The notes under the pieces: generated by a model | The model's database searches: none | Seen by the model: only the letters and a program-made list of their open reading frames with translations | What the model was told of the DNA's origin: nothing | Shown: positions 41,601 through 52,317 of the stretch, one piece after another | How positions within the stretch are numbered: the first letter of the stretch is position 1 | How the letters are laid out: every line of letters starts with the position of its first letter | Assembly (NCBI GenBank): GCA_031216915.1 | Contig: CM062294.1 | Location: forward strand, 387,429,217 to 387,493,216 | Source of the DNA: Pictodentalium vernedei | Lineage: Eukaryota; Mollusca; Scaphopoda; Dentaliida; Dentaliidae | DNA length: 64,000 nt | Reading direction: 5' to 3' | Program-made: the position numbers and the translations under genes

Positions 41601-43640
41601 TCGTGTCCCTTGGCTACCGGATGGCGCGACCTATTCGCCGTGGAATCACTGAATGCCGAAACTGATCGGATACTCGAGGTCAAATAGCCAATGTGCGGTC
41701 GTGTGCCCTGCTGTGAGGATGAGGAAGCATTAAAGACAGTCTCTCGGACTGTCAATATAACGGAGCGTCCCGAGCAACGGACATATGCTCCGAATGTAAA
41801 ATATCTGAACCACAACATGCGGTCCCCTATGTTGTTGGCTTCCTCCGATCTGTCCTCAATCTGCCGTCACTGGGTGAGTACTAAAGAAATTAAAGTGCTC
41901 GCATCACCCAAATCTCCTTCCTAGACCGCAACGGACGAACCCGGCAGCCGAACCATTCGATGAATGTACGCTACACCGGGTGAGCTAGCGAATGTCACTC
42001 CGTAAGCGATAGACATATTCCATGAGCACTTATTGCCGCTAACTCTTCATTAACTATGACGACAGAGGCACACTTTTGAAAGACATCTCCATAATTCTTC
42101 GAACAAGAAACCAGAAATGCTTGGATAACAAGCATAAAATAATAATATATATAGCGTCGTTCAATAATTCGAAAATTTGTGTGACATTATTGGACTATGT
42201 CGGAACTGAGGGACGATGTCCCTGAACCGAACCAAAAATTTCTAAGTCCACCGACGCTATCAGTTTCTTATCCGGCATCGCAGCACATGTTGTTCCGAAA
42301 GGGAAAGCTTGAAATCCTCCGAATCCCTTTCGGTATCCCGTCGGACCGGATGAAACTTTCGGACGTCCGTACCCGCTTCCGCGGAGCGTCCCGACCCAGC
42401 ATCGTCGGATAAAATATATGCGACAGATTCAGTTGATGCTGGGATGCTGCGATAAACTGTGCTATTAAGGAAAGCACGTCCGTTCCCGAGGCCTGTGCAG
42501 TAGCGGACTTACGATGCATTGCCGCCGGAAGGTCCGTGTACGTTGACTCCCGCACACTTCCTATGCGAACGTCCGGAGTCTGCAGGCCTCGAGTCCCCGG
42601 CTACCGACCCAGCGCTGTCGGATAATTCTCGATCCGACACCGTTTCTGTCGGCTGCTGGGATGCTGCGATAAGCTGTGCTATGTGCACAAGAATGTCCGG
42701 CGTCGAGACCTGCGGAGGCGCAGTCTATCGCTGCTTCGCCGAGGGCAGCTCCGCATCAGATGGCTCCCGCATACTTTTCCTATGCGAACGTCCGGAGTCC
42801 ATCGGTCTCGAATCCCTGGCTGCCGGATGGTGTGACCTGGTCGCCGAAGAATCCTTGATCAGCGAAGCTGGTAATATATCGGCGGTCACGCAGCCAAGGT
42901 GCGGTCGTGTGCGCTGACGAGAAGAGGAAGCCTTAGCAGTCTCAGCGGACTGCCTATACAACGGAGCGTCCCGAGCGACGGACGTATGCTCCGCTTGCGA
43001 CACATTTTGTACCACAACATCTGGGGCCAGATGTTGTTGAACGAGAGAGGGGCCTCTCTCGCTTGCCGTCCGGATGGACCGGAACGAGCTATGAACCGGA
43101 CTAAAAGGCTTCCTCCGTTCTCCCTCCGATCCGCCGTCACTGGGTGTGCATTAAGTTAATTTTATAGTGCTCGCATCACCCCAAAATTCCTTCTAGACCG
43201 CAACGGACGAACCCGGCTGCCGAACCATTCGGTGAATGGACGCTACACTGGGCGAGCTAGCGGACGTCAAAGGCCGTCGAACCTACTAGGGTCCTCTTAG
43301 GCAATTGGCGTATAACATGAGCACTTTTCCGCTAGCCCTTCATTAATTGTGACGACGGAGGCACACTGTTGGAAGACATCACAGATACATCACCCTAATC
43401 TTGATCGTCTGAAATAGAAATTGATAAAGTAGAGTGACCCTGCGGGGAAAGGACCGGAGTGTCCAAATCCCCAACAACATACCGTGACATACGCTTCCCA
43501 TATTGTCATCGAAATCATACGATACAGAACAGGAGTTAATGCGAGTACACTGACCACATATAGAATGATAATAAAGTCAGAGGAAGACTTCCTCTTAAAA
43601 CAATTGATCAATATCCTTTCAAGGTGAAAAGAAAACAAGT
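38690..43640 (-). pseudogene. Decayed coding interior of DIRS copy E
   Basis: Recombinase remnants lie at about 38690-39770, RT-RNase H at about 39850-40600 and gag-like sequence at about 40600-43640. As in D, much of the gag-like region is present twice (about 41000-42080 and 42110-43380). There are dozens of breaks and no long frame, but block order matches the whole copies. The Cys/His cluster region is still visible near 43500-43600. Confidence 0.82.
42604..43020 (-). repeat. Young-type gag patch inside DIRS copy E
   Basis: Starting at CGACCCAGCGCTGTCGG the sequence follows copies A-C nearly base for base (compare 20945-21360), whereas just before it follows copy D. The D-like version of the same gag segment is also present immediately to the left (42420-42603), so the patch is an extra, mosaic piece. 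Confidence 0.72.
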
Positions 43641-44514
43641 CCTGGTACTCGCACTAACCCCTGGCAATCAAAATACATAATAATAATATGATCCATTAAT
43701 ATAGAAAAAATAATTGAAATCAAAATATTTTGAAAAAATATTTTTTCAGAACAGCCCAAGTTTCTGAAAAGTAACGTTGAGCCCCAATGGATCCCAAGCC
43801 TAAGTGTGGACAAAAATTTTAAAAATATTTTAAACAATTTATTCAACACTTACGAACAATAATAATGTATCTAGTTATGATTAAAATAACATAAAGATAT
43901 TATTTTTTAGAAATCCCCCCCTCACACAGAGGGCTGTTGTAAATGTAAACAATGAGTGTAAAAACACTAAAATAAGACTCCAGGCACCCAGGCCCGAAAT
44001 CAGTTACCAAAAATACACTATCTGATGCAAAACAGAGACTTCCAGGGAAGAAACTGCAGAACATCAGATGGTAGATGCAGAACACAACGCCTAACCACCC
44101 GTAGGTGAAGACGTAAACATGGGGAAAGAACAGAATTCATTCTGTTATTCAGCTAAAACTCCCAAGAAATTTTAGTAATAATAATTACAGAAACTATGCC
44201 AAAAGCATGGGAGAATAGCAAGGGGGAACTTAAAGGACAGGGAGAGAGGAAAACACTTGTAAAAACAGTGTAACTAAATAATCAGAATGACAACAAAATG
44301 GCTGCTGCCTTGAAAATAGGTAACTTAACATAATTTCATTAAAAAATTTTAAGTTACAGCCCTGATAATATTCTGTCACACATTCTTTTCCTCTCCTCCT
44401 TCTCTATCCTCCTTAGAATCACCATTTCACTAATATTTATGTGTCTGGCATCATTTAAACTGAGATTTAAAAGCACAAAGATCAGTCAGATGTTAACTGA
44501 TGAAGGGCCAAACT

Positions 44515-44716
44515 TAGAATGATTAATGGCGCCAATTTCGGTACGTCCTTGACACTGCGCATGCGCAGTAGGGGCGAAGTGTGGAGGGCCTTTCAGGACA
44601 TGTTTTCTTTAGTTTTAGATGCAAATTTTGGGGATTGGGGGGCAAAATTTGTGTTTGGCCCTATATTTTAAGAGTTAGCACCAGCTATGTCTGGGTCATT
44701 GGTACAGTATAAAAAT
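44515..44716 (-). repeat. Right inverted terminal repeat of DIRS copy E
   Basis: D-type repeat with TGCGCATGCGCA at 44556-44567 and tip GTATAAAAAT. The flank is ATCATATC. Confidence 0.92.
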
Positions 44717-44745
44717 ATCATATCACATGACCCCTCATTGTAACA

Positions 44746-44891
44746 AGCTGATTGAGCTCATCATTAACAGGTTTGCGTTTACCACCATTTTGATAGTATG
44801 TTTCATTATAGATTTTCACAAAGTTACACTTCTTCCTGTCCAAGACTACATTATCTGGACTCACATATTTATACTTTACATCTTTTTGTTG
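44746..44891 (-). pseudogene. Decayed duplicate of the LRP1-like EGF exon
   Basis: Clearly similar to 46443-46590: KDVKYKYVSPDNVVLDRKKCNFVKIYNETYYQNGGKRKP-type reading against KDVKYKCVCPDNAVLDGKKCNFVQICNDTYCSNGGECRP in the working exon. Five EGF cysteines are replaced (three by Tyr, one by Ser, one by Arg or Lys context), the GTAAGT donor is gone and the 5' third with its acceptor is absent. It is therefore a dead, partial tandem exon copy about 1.6 kb downstream of the working exon. It is still open over this stretch, which points to moderate age. Confidence 0.85.
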
Positions 44892-45567
44892 AAACTTTTT
44901 GAACAATTAAAAAAAAAATAATTAAAATAACAAATTTTGATGTCATGTACATTTGGTAAAGGGATGAACTACAGGAGTTTGTATGAGGCCCTGCTAAGCT
45001 TTGAAATTCAATTGGATTCCAAATTGTTTCGATGATTTAACTATATTCAATATGAGTGGGACCTATTTGGAAAATTTAGAACTGGTGGAAATGTTTGCAA
45101 AATCACATGTCTTGTCTTGAACTCTTCTTGTATTATTAGATCTCCTGTATAGGAGGCTTAATCAAGAGTTCCAAGGACATTACTTCAAAAGTCAATTTAT
45201 ATCCACTTTTTGGATTCACTTACCCAAACAGACAAGTAACGTAATATACAATACTCAAGTGGAAGCAGACAATATTTTCAAAATTCGATGTCTGTAAGAA
45301 GTCTGCAATATATACAACTTGAAAAGTGGTGAGATTCGATATAAGATTCCATTCAATTTGATTTGAACTCCTCTGGCCGATTCAATTTTACTCAAAATTT
45401 GAGATTTGCAACACCTAGATTTTTTATTCTTGGGGAAATAAAAAAGATGAATACTGAAGTGAAAACTGACAATACATGTATCTGAATATATCACATCGAT
45501 AACAAGAGGCAATACCTGTATATCCAGCCTGAAAGGTGGTTAGATTTGACTAAGAATTTGATATTTA
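44892..45567. other. Intron without recognised features
   Basis: AT-rich intron sequence. No exon, RNA gene or repeat family that I recognise. Confidence 0.6.
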
Positions 45568-45688
45568 CAGTCAAACCCTGTTAATTGAATAGCCACTTTG
45601 CCATTGAAAATTATTCAATTAACAGGAGTATTCAATTAACAGGGACTGTGTCACTTTCCTGTATTCTAGAGATAAACTTAGTATTTAT

Positions 45689-45745
45689 TCTATTATATCT
45701 TGTTTGACAGAGCTTCATGAGCTCTGTCAAACAGGATATAATAGA
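45689..45745. repeat. Near-perfect palindrome inside the MITE
   Basis: CTATTATATCTTGTTTGAC and AGAGCT on the left mirror AGCTCTGTCAAACAGG and ATATAATAG on the right, with one mismatch and a short TCATG loop. Half-copies of it occur at about 49793-49862 and 60205-60290. Confidence 0.75.
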
Positions 45746-45970
45746 TTAAATGCCTGTATTTGATGTTATGAGGCCAAATAGGTCAAAAATAAAGGAAAAC
45801 TGGTGCGAGTAAGGGTAATTTCTCAACAGGTTACAAGATGTTTTATTCAATTAACAGGAGTTTACTCTATAACATATATTCAATTAACAGGTGAAATTTG
45901 TACTGGGGGTACAGTAAATGGTTCTGTGTTGGGAAATTATATTCAATTAAAAAGGTTATTCAGTTAAAAG

Positions 45971-46364
45971 GGGCGTGGTGATGTTGCGGTACCCGGTTCT
46001 CGTCAGATCACTGAAGTTAAGCAATGTCGAGCCCGGTTAATCCTCTGATGGGTGACTGTCTGAACGATCAATTCGGACTCCCACGTTGTGTCCTTGGGCA
46101 AGGCACTTAACCCCGATTGTCCACATGGGGGCACGATGCCGCCGTGTACTAAGGCGTACTGCACGTCGATGGTGCGCATGTCTTCAACCAATCTAACCCT
46201 GCTTGTGCTGCAGTCTGGATTTACGGTGTTGGGGAGCTGGCAGCTGCTCGTCGTTGCTCGGTGGTTCTCTCCGGGTACTCCAGCTTCCTCCACCCGTAAA
46301 ACTGTCATGGTCATGATTAGCCATTGTGCATAAGTATGTGACCTTAAACACCAATAAATAAATA
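45971..46364 (+). mobile_element. SINE with 5S rRNA-derived head (SINE3 type)
   Basis: A 394-bp SINE flanked by ATTCAGTTAAAAG at 45958-45970 and 46365-46377. The head (about 45980-46070) matches 5S rRNA, with CCGGTTCTCGTC, CACTGAAGTTAAGCAA and GATGGGTGAC, which are the internal Pol III promoter blocks. From about 46083 on, the body (TTGTGTCCTTGGGCAAG...) and the CAATAAATAAATAA tail match the tRNA-headed SINE at 50797-51170. The 3' tail was presumably primed by a partner LINE. It is not a functional 5S gene. Confidence 0.87.
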
Positions 46365-46442
46365 ATTCAGTTAAAAGATATCCAATTAAATGGGCCCCAC
46401 TGTATTTAGAATTCTTAGAGAAATAAAATATCTGTCACTTAC

Positions 46443-46647
46443 TTGCACTTGGGCTCATCATGAACTGGTCTGCATTCACCACCATTCGAACAGTATGTGT
46501 CATTACAGATCTGCACAAAGTTACACTTCTTCCCGTCCAAGACTGCATTATCTGGACATACACATTTGTACTTGACATCTTTCCCTTGTGGATAATTGAT
46601 GCACATTGCCTTGTGGCACAATTGTGGATCTGCGCAGTAATTTGTAA
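46443..46647 (-). CDS. LRP1-like gene, EGF exon
   Basis: A 205-nt exon. It encodes one full EGF-like module (NYCADPQLCHKAMC, then KCVCPDNAVLDGKKC, six Cys) that follows the beta-propeller, and the start of a second (ICNDTYCSNGGECRP, then DEPKC) completed by exon 29307-29386. Acceptor TTTTTCAG, donor GTAAGT. Phases are 1 in and 2 out, matching both neighbours. The combination of YWTD propeller, EGF, then CxNGGxC-type EGF modules points to the C-terminal ectodomain of an LRP1-type endocytic receptor at the cell surface. A megalin or other LRP relative cannot be excluded from three modules. Confidence 0.88.
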
Positions 46648-48284
46648 CTGAAAAATCCAAGAAAATCCAAATTAGAACATGTTCTGAAATTTCATAGAGA
46701 AACATTTTGTACCCCAGTGTTTAACCCAAGGCCTTTTAGGGACAAGATTTCTATCTACTTCCAATGTGAAATATTCAGTAAAATGCACAAATGAACTGAC
46801 CCTGTTTCCCCTGACATACCATCTATCAGTAAAACAATCCAATCGACAGTCTCAAGTCCTGAATATATTGCATGCATACCTATAATTCATTACCATGCGG
46901 GTTTCCAAAACAATGTACTGAAGTCAAGATCTCTTCTCTTGGCACATAGCGACAAGTTCATTAGGACAAGTCGATATATGACTGAGAAGTGCAGTCTGAG
47001 ACTTCAATACACCATCTCGGAATCTCACATGGTGGTAATAACCAATTTCTTTCACAATATTCCTCCCTTTTTGGACTTGTTCACATAATGAAGGAATTGG
47101 GTACAGTTTTTTATGATGTCTATTTTGACAATTATTCAAAGTTTGTGAATTGACTTTTTATGAATGAAGATCATGATGTCATGGTATTGCACTCTTGCAC
47201 TGTGCTTGACATAACCCCCACTCATTGCTCTACTTGTACTATTATTGCTGAAGTCTCAGGTGTGTGCTTTCTTTCTTTTATTTTCATGTTTAAGGCATGG
47301 TAGGCCTATATAGAAATATCATCATGGCAACAAATGATTTAGTCTTTTGTTGAGTTGGTGATTTATTTATCATTTAATTACTGTTATCAAAAATGATGGC
47401 CTTCACATGTGCAATAATTCCATGCCAGTTGAGTGCAGATAAAAAAATTCTCTTTCAGAATGTAATAATCGCATGTGTGGTTGCTATCCTCAATATAGAT
47501 CTGTATTTTGTTCAGACATTTTTACATGTATTGGGGGAAGGATAAATTTAAATTTAAGTACTAAAGTATCATGGATTATGTCCTCACAGCATTTAATAAA
47601 GGGTGAGTTGCCAGGGCTGCTTTGAGAACCTCAATTCGAGGGACCTCAATAGATCTGTGGAGACTGGCAAATTGTCAAGCTCCGCTGAACTTTTTGAGTT
47701 CCTGGAATTATGACGTAGTTAGCTCAAACTTGAGAGGTTTTAGTGACTGTAGATGACCCTCATTCCTGGAAATAGACCCCTTTCCAATTTCCAAAGATTA
47801 AACTGTATATCAACACATGAACTCATAACCTCTTCACCTACTTTGAATCGGCAAAAATTCTCAAAGCGTTGTCATGAAAAATCACACTTTTTTGTTATTT
47901 CTCCTCTCATTTTTTCCCCCAAACACGGCTAATGACCCATTAATTGGACAAAGCTTATCAAACATGTTGACGTGAGTTATCTATGTTTTGAATGCAAAAA
48001 ATGAAAATTTTCAGTTATGAAAAATTAAAAGTAATTTACTGTATTTATCATATGTATTACTGGCCCAGATTTGTAAACTCCATGATATCAAATGTATGAG
48101 GACAAATGCTTAAAGTGAAGGGGGAGGGGGGGTGGGGGGGGGAGGGGTAATGGTTTTGCCCTCGAACACTAACTGATTGAATATCCTGGGCACTGTGTAT
48201 GATTCTTTACTGAAGGACACAAATAGAAGGACAAATATGACAGATAAAAACATTGGAAGGCAATAATTACAGGGAACTACTTAC
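46648..48284. other. Intron without recognised features
   Basis: Contains a G-rich simple tract (48119-48150). Otherwise AT-rich unique-looking sequence; no exon or repeat family recognised. Confidence 0.6.
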
Positions 48285-48476
48285 TTGAAGTTGACTGTGT
48301 GACATTATGAAGCAATGCAATATCTCCTATATGAGAGAAACTCTTAACCAAATAATCATTGTCTGAGAAAGTGTCAGTGTGATTTCGGCCAAATTTTGGT
48401 AATTTCATGATTCCAAACTTCTTGTAGGTTGTCACATAAAGGTAGTTCTCAAACACATCAACCATGTGTGGAGGAT
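48285..48476 (-). CDS. LRP1-like gene, last propeller exon
   Basis: A 192-nt exon encoding DPPHMVDVFENYLYVTTYKK, then IMKLPKFGRN and SHIGDIALLHNVTQ. This is the standard ending of an LDL-receptor YWTD beta-propeller: (H/P)xxxVFExxLYVT, followed by xKFxG and a final strand before the EGF module. Acceptor CTTCCAG, donor GTAAGT. The incoming phase 1 joins G|AT (Asp) to exon 52318-52541 and the outgoing phase 1 joins A|TT to exon 46443-46647. The frame is open and the motif intact, so the gene looks functional here. Confidence 0.87.
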
Positions 48477-49300
48477 CTGGAAGAAATAACAATTTCTTTT
48501 ACTGTAAATTCAACAAACAGGAACTTCAATAATATTAATCAGGCTTGGAAATTAAAATCATAACATTTCCAATGTATCATAAATCTGGCAGCTATGGCTT
48601 TTTACCATGGCACTATTTACTTGTGTTCAATGTAACTTTCAGCATCTTTGGATATAGCATAACCACAACCAAGGTATGAAGCCTAGTTTAGCCATTTGTT
48701 TATACCTATGCTGCCCATGTTTGCGAAAGTCTACCCCAGGAATTAGTTACCTGTCCTTAATACCAGCAAAGCACAGCTTGTTCACTACAGTACACAAGCA
48801 ATACAACACTTCCTAGGGTTCCCATGGCACTGCAACAGTTTTGAGCAACAGTTTTCAATCAATTTCCTTGATTGCTCTCTCTCAGCTGGTGACATTTGCC
48901 AACAGGTGAATTAACTCTTCGTTTGCTGTATACAAATTTTCCAGCCTAGTACAAAAATATTCTTGGTACCTTGTATAGGTATATTTCTGCCTGTTGTTAA
49001 AAAATATAGCCCCATAAATAACAGTACTCTCATCATCAATGATTTCTTTATACTGGACTTGGCTGAACTTTTCATGGCAGATTCAAAGAAGCCATGATTT
49101 GATTTTATGAGAAATTCAAGAAAATACTCAGCTGGTCAAGAGTTCAAAATGATAGGTTTAGGCAGCTTTTACAGTGTCCTATATAAACTGGAGGGAAGGG
49201 GAGTGTTTACACCAGTGACCTAGACATCAGTAGGGGGTGGGGTGGGGAAGGTTGTTGTGTGACAGGTTTTACTAAAATTTCCCAAACCTCATTTCTCTCC
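48477..49300. other. Intron without recognised features
   Basis: AT-rich intron with a G-rich stretch near 49190-49250. No exon or RNA gene seen. Confidence 0.55.
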
Positions 49301-49565
49301 ATTTATTTATTTATTAATTGAGATTTAATAATACTTACAACAGCCAGGGCCACCTCGTGTCAGACAATTTTATGGGTGGAGGAAGCTGCAGTACCCAGAG
49401 AAAATCACCGAGCAATGGCGAGCAACTGCCAGACTCCCCAACGTACTAACTCCACACAAGCAGGGTTAGTACTGGTTAAAGACAAGTGCACCATAAACGT
49501 GTAGTAAGCCTTAGTACACAGTGCCACTGCGCCCCCACATGGGCAATCAGGATTAAGTGCCTTGC
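49301..49565 (-). mobile_element. Decayed SINE body, third copy
   Basis: On the minus strand it reads GCAAGGCACTTAATCC, TGTGGGGGCGCAGTGG, TGTGTACTAAGGC and a GCTTCCTCCACCC block, then an (AATA)n tail at 49301-49320. It is colinear with the shared SINE body at 46083-46364. The head is absent, so its promoter type is unknown. More diverged, therefore older, than the other two. Confidence 0.78.
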
Positions 49566-49885
49566 TTCTCTCCATCTGCAGTGTTTCCCCAAATATTACC
49601 TGCAGCTTTATCTTACATCAATGCAGTAATAGTCTTAATAATAACAATTCTAACAAGGTTCCTGCAGGAAGGTGTAACTACCTGCTAATTACATATAGGT
49701 TATAGAATAAACTTTTGTTAATTGCATCAACAAATCTTATAATATGTCAAGCAACAGTCCCGATAATCATCAAATTCCCCTTGTTTATATAACTATTTGG
49801 CCTCCATACATCCAATACAGGCATTTAATTAATCTATTCTATCTTGTCTGACAGAGCTCCATCTGTAAATGCTCAGTTTATTTCT
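49566..49885. repeat. Intron with a pogo-like MITE fragment
   Basis: 49793-49862 (CTATTTGGCCTCCATACATC..., ending GACAGAGCTCCAT) is the reverse complement of 45713-45781 of the MITE. The rest is unassigned. Confidence 0.6.
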
Positions 49886-52165
49886 AATAATAATTGATTT
49901 TCTAGAGTGTAAAACCACCAATAGTGCTCTAAAACGCTTGACAGAAATAAATACACTTTTCTGAAATGAAGAGTCACATCTGTTTTGGTTGCCTCTTAGA
50001 GAGGTTTAGGAGAATGCTTCAGTAAATAGGAAAGTTTTAAGATTTCTTTTGAAGACATCAAGAGTTTCTGAAGTTCTGACACTAATTGGCAGGGAATTCC
50101 ACAATCTGGGACCCATGATGGAGAATGCACGATCATGAGCCTGATTAGATCTGCTAAAAGGCACAACTAGTTGAATTTGGTTTTTAGATCGGAGACTGCA
50201 CGTTGGTTTATATACAGTGAGGAGCTCTTGCAGGTAAACTGGAGCCAGTTTGTGGATACATTTGAATACTAAGGTCAATATTTTGAAATCAATCCTCTGT
50301 TTAACTGGAAGCCAATGTAATTGTCTTAAAACAGGTGTTATGTGTTCAGAGCGTTTGGTACCAGTAATTATCCTAGCAGCAGTATTCTGAACTTTTTGAA
50401 GCTTCTGAATCAGGCACTGGGGCAGCCCCACTAACACTGAATTACAATAGTCTAATTGTGAGGTGATGAAGGAGTGCACAAGTTTTTCAAGTGCTGACTG
50501 GTTAAGATAAGGTCGCAGTCTTCCAACATTATGAAGCTGCCAGTAGCATTTTTGACATTTTATTGATATGGATGTCTAGTTTTAAATTTGAGTCCATAAT
50601 CAGTCCAATATTCCTGGCCGATTCACTTTTCATAGTGATGTTGTTTCCAACCAGAATTGATGTAATAGAGGGTGTAGGCATGCGAACCCCGGATATCACC
50701 AAGAATTCAGTTTTAGAGTCATTCATTTTCAGTTTAAAGTCTATCATCCATTCCCGCACAAGATTTATGCAAGTTTCCATGTTACTGACTGCGGTGGGGG
50801 CGAGGTGGCTCAGGTGGTAGAGGTGCAGGCTGCAAGCTGAGAGGTCCTCGGTTCGAATCCCACCTGCGGCAACCGCGTTGTGTCCTTGGGCAAGACACTT
50901 TACCCCGATTGCCTACATGGGGGCACGATGACGCTGTGTACTGAGGCGTACTGCACGTCGATGGTGCGCATGTCTTCAACCAATCTAACCCTGCCTGTGC
51001 TGCGGTGCAGTGTTCAGAGTTACGATGTTGGAGAGCTGACAGCTGCTCGTCGTTGCTCGGTGGTTCTCTCCGGGTACTCCGGCTTCCTCCACCCGTACAA
51101 CTGTCACGGTCACGATTAGCCGTTGTGCATAAGTATGTGACCTTAAACCCCAATAAATAAATAAATACATTGACTGCGGTGAAGGAGTCACTTGGAACAG
51201 ATGGGTTGAATGTGATGTACAGTTGAGTGTTGTCTGCATACAGATGATATGATATGCCATGCTTTTTAAGAAGGCGACTGAAAGAAGAAGTGTACAGAGT
51301 AAACAAGAGTGGTCCAAGAACTGAGCCCTGAGGAACACCACACTTTAACGTCCTGCTTTTTGAACCGATCTTATTGATGTATATTTGTTGACTGCGACCT
51401 TCTAGATATAATGCAAACTGTGATAAGACAGTTCCACAAATGCCATGCTGTGTCAATGTCAGCATGAGAATACCATGGTTGACAGTGTCGAATGCTGCTG
51501 ACAAATCCAAGAGAACAAGCAGTACAGCCTTACCCTCAGACACTGATTTAACAATGTCATTGTTGACTCGTAGTAAGGCTGTTTCTGTACTGTGGTTGGC
51601 TTTATATGCAGACTGGAAGGGCTCTAAAAGATCATTTTCATGCAGATGATTTTTGAGTTGTAAAGCAACAACCCTTTCCAACAATTTAGACAGGAAAGAG
51701 AGGTTCGATATTGGTCAATAATTCTTCAGGTTGTCAGGATCAAGAGATGGTTTCTTGATGAGTGGAGTAACAAGTGCTTTTTTCACTGCATTTGGAACAA
51801 ATCCCTCATGTAGAGATGCAGATATAATAGATTTTATTGCTGGCAGAAGATAATCAATTGTCTCTTTTAAAAGGAATGTTGGAATTTGATCTAGATCATT
51901 GGATTTATTGGATGATGATAAAATCATTTTTCGAATGTCGTCTTCTGAGACAGAGTGAAAATTAGAAAAATCACTTTTTATGTCAAGATGATCAAACTCT
52001 GGTGGTTCATGTGATGGTATACTATCCAGAATTACTTGAATTTTGGTTATGAAATAGTCGCTGAATTTTTCCAGAATTTCTTCAGTATTTAGATGATCTG
52101 GGAGAATGACTTTTTGTTCTTTACCAAGGAGACTATTTCTAGAATACAGCCAAGTGACCAAACTG
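49886..52165 (-). mobile_element. L2/CR1-type LINE, 5'-truncated
   Basis: A non-LTR retrotransposon with only the ORF2 reverse transcriptase part. Blocks in order are VPNAVKKALVTPLIKKPSLDP, the NY(R)PIS block, DLSAAFDTVNH, GVPQGSVLGPLLF, LYADNTQLY, NDSKTEFLVI and the C-terminal LDYCNSVLVGLPQ, QNTAARIITG, LHWLPVKQRI and PRLWNSLP, which are typical of L2/CR1. The 3' end has a short repeat tail near 49886. It is dead: NY is followed by a stop where NYRPIS is expected (near 51710, consistent with CGA to TGA), the YADD box reads YADN, and the frame shifts near 50480-50545. A SINE is inserted at 50797-51170. Confidence 0.88.
50797..51170 (+). mobile_element. SINE with tRNA-derived head
   Basis: A 374-bp SINE inserted in the L2-type LINE, flanked by TGACTGCGGTG at 50786-50796 and 51171-51181. 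The head has a Pol III A box (TGGCTCAGGTGGTAGA) and B box (GGTTCGAATCCC). The body from about 50874 (TTGTGTCCTTGGGCAAG...) and the CAATAAATAAATAA tail are shared with the 5S-headed SINE at 45971-46364. Both target duplications are intact, so the insertion is recent relative to the LINE. Confidence 0.9.
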
Positions 52166-52317
52166 CTGTTAATTAAATAATCCTATTTAATTAAATAATT
52201 TTCATTGGGAAAGTGACCTAAAATGGTTTTAAAAAAAACAGCAGAACTTTACTCCACCACCTGATGCTTTCTTGCATACAGAGGTAAAAAATATAAAAAT
52301 AAAACTGTGACACCTAC
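52166..52317. other. Intron between L2-type LINE and exon
   Basis: AT-rich sequence containing a short inverted TAATTAAATAAT stretch near 52170-52200. Nothing else recognised. Confidence 0.5.

Larger units (their letters stand above)
37706..44716 (-). mobile_element. DIRS copy E (sister of copy D)
   Basis: A 7011-bp DIRS element with intact-looking ends, ICR (38008-38089), hairpin (38204-38239) and poly-C tract (38573-38586), but a heavily broken coding interior (dozens of breaks). It aligns with copy D along its whole length, including the decayed parts. One stretch (about 42604-43020) instead resembles the young A/B/C sequence. It sits in an intron of the LRP1-like gene, about 30 bp from the decayed exon at 44746-44891, with no target duplication. 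Confidence 0.92.
45568..46402. mobile_element. Pogo-like MITE carrying a 5S-headed SINE
   Basis: A short non-autonomous DNA transposon flanked by TA (45566-45567 and 46403-46404). The ends are CAGTCAAACCCTGTTAATTG on the left and, inverted on the right, CAGTGGGGCCCATTTAATTG. CAGT ends with a TA target fit the pogo/Tigger group of Tc1-mariner elements. The interior has repeated ATTCAATTAACAGG-type motifs and a long palindrome (45689-45745). No transposase frame. A SINE is inserted at 45971-46364. Confidence 0.7.

Noticed and set aside
45980-46070. A 5S rRNA gene
   Set aside because: Only the head is 5S-like; it is followed by a SINE body, an A-rich tail and target duplications, and it has diverged from 5S in several places.
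46003-46314. Open frames across the SINE bodies (also 50880-51119)
   Set aside because: They lie inside Pol III SINEs and change between the copies; not coding.
48119-48150. G-rich tract as a regulatory site or CpG island
   Set aside because: Simple-sequence G/T repeat in an intron, with no CpG content or promoter motifs nearby.
50800-50872. A tRNA gene
   Set aside because: A and B boxes are present but no convincing cloverleaf or anticodon arm; it is the SINE head.
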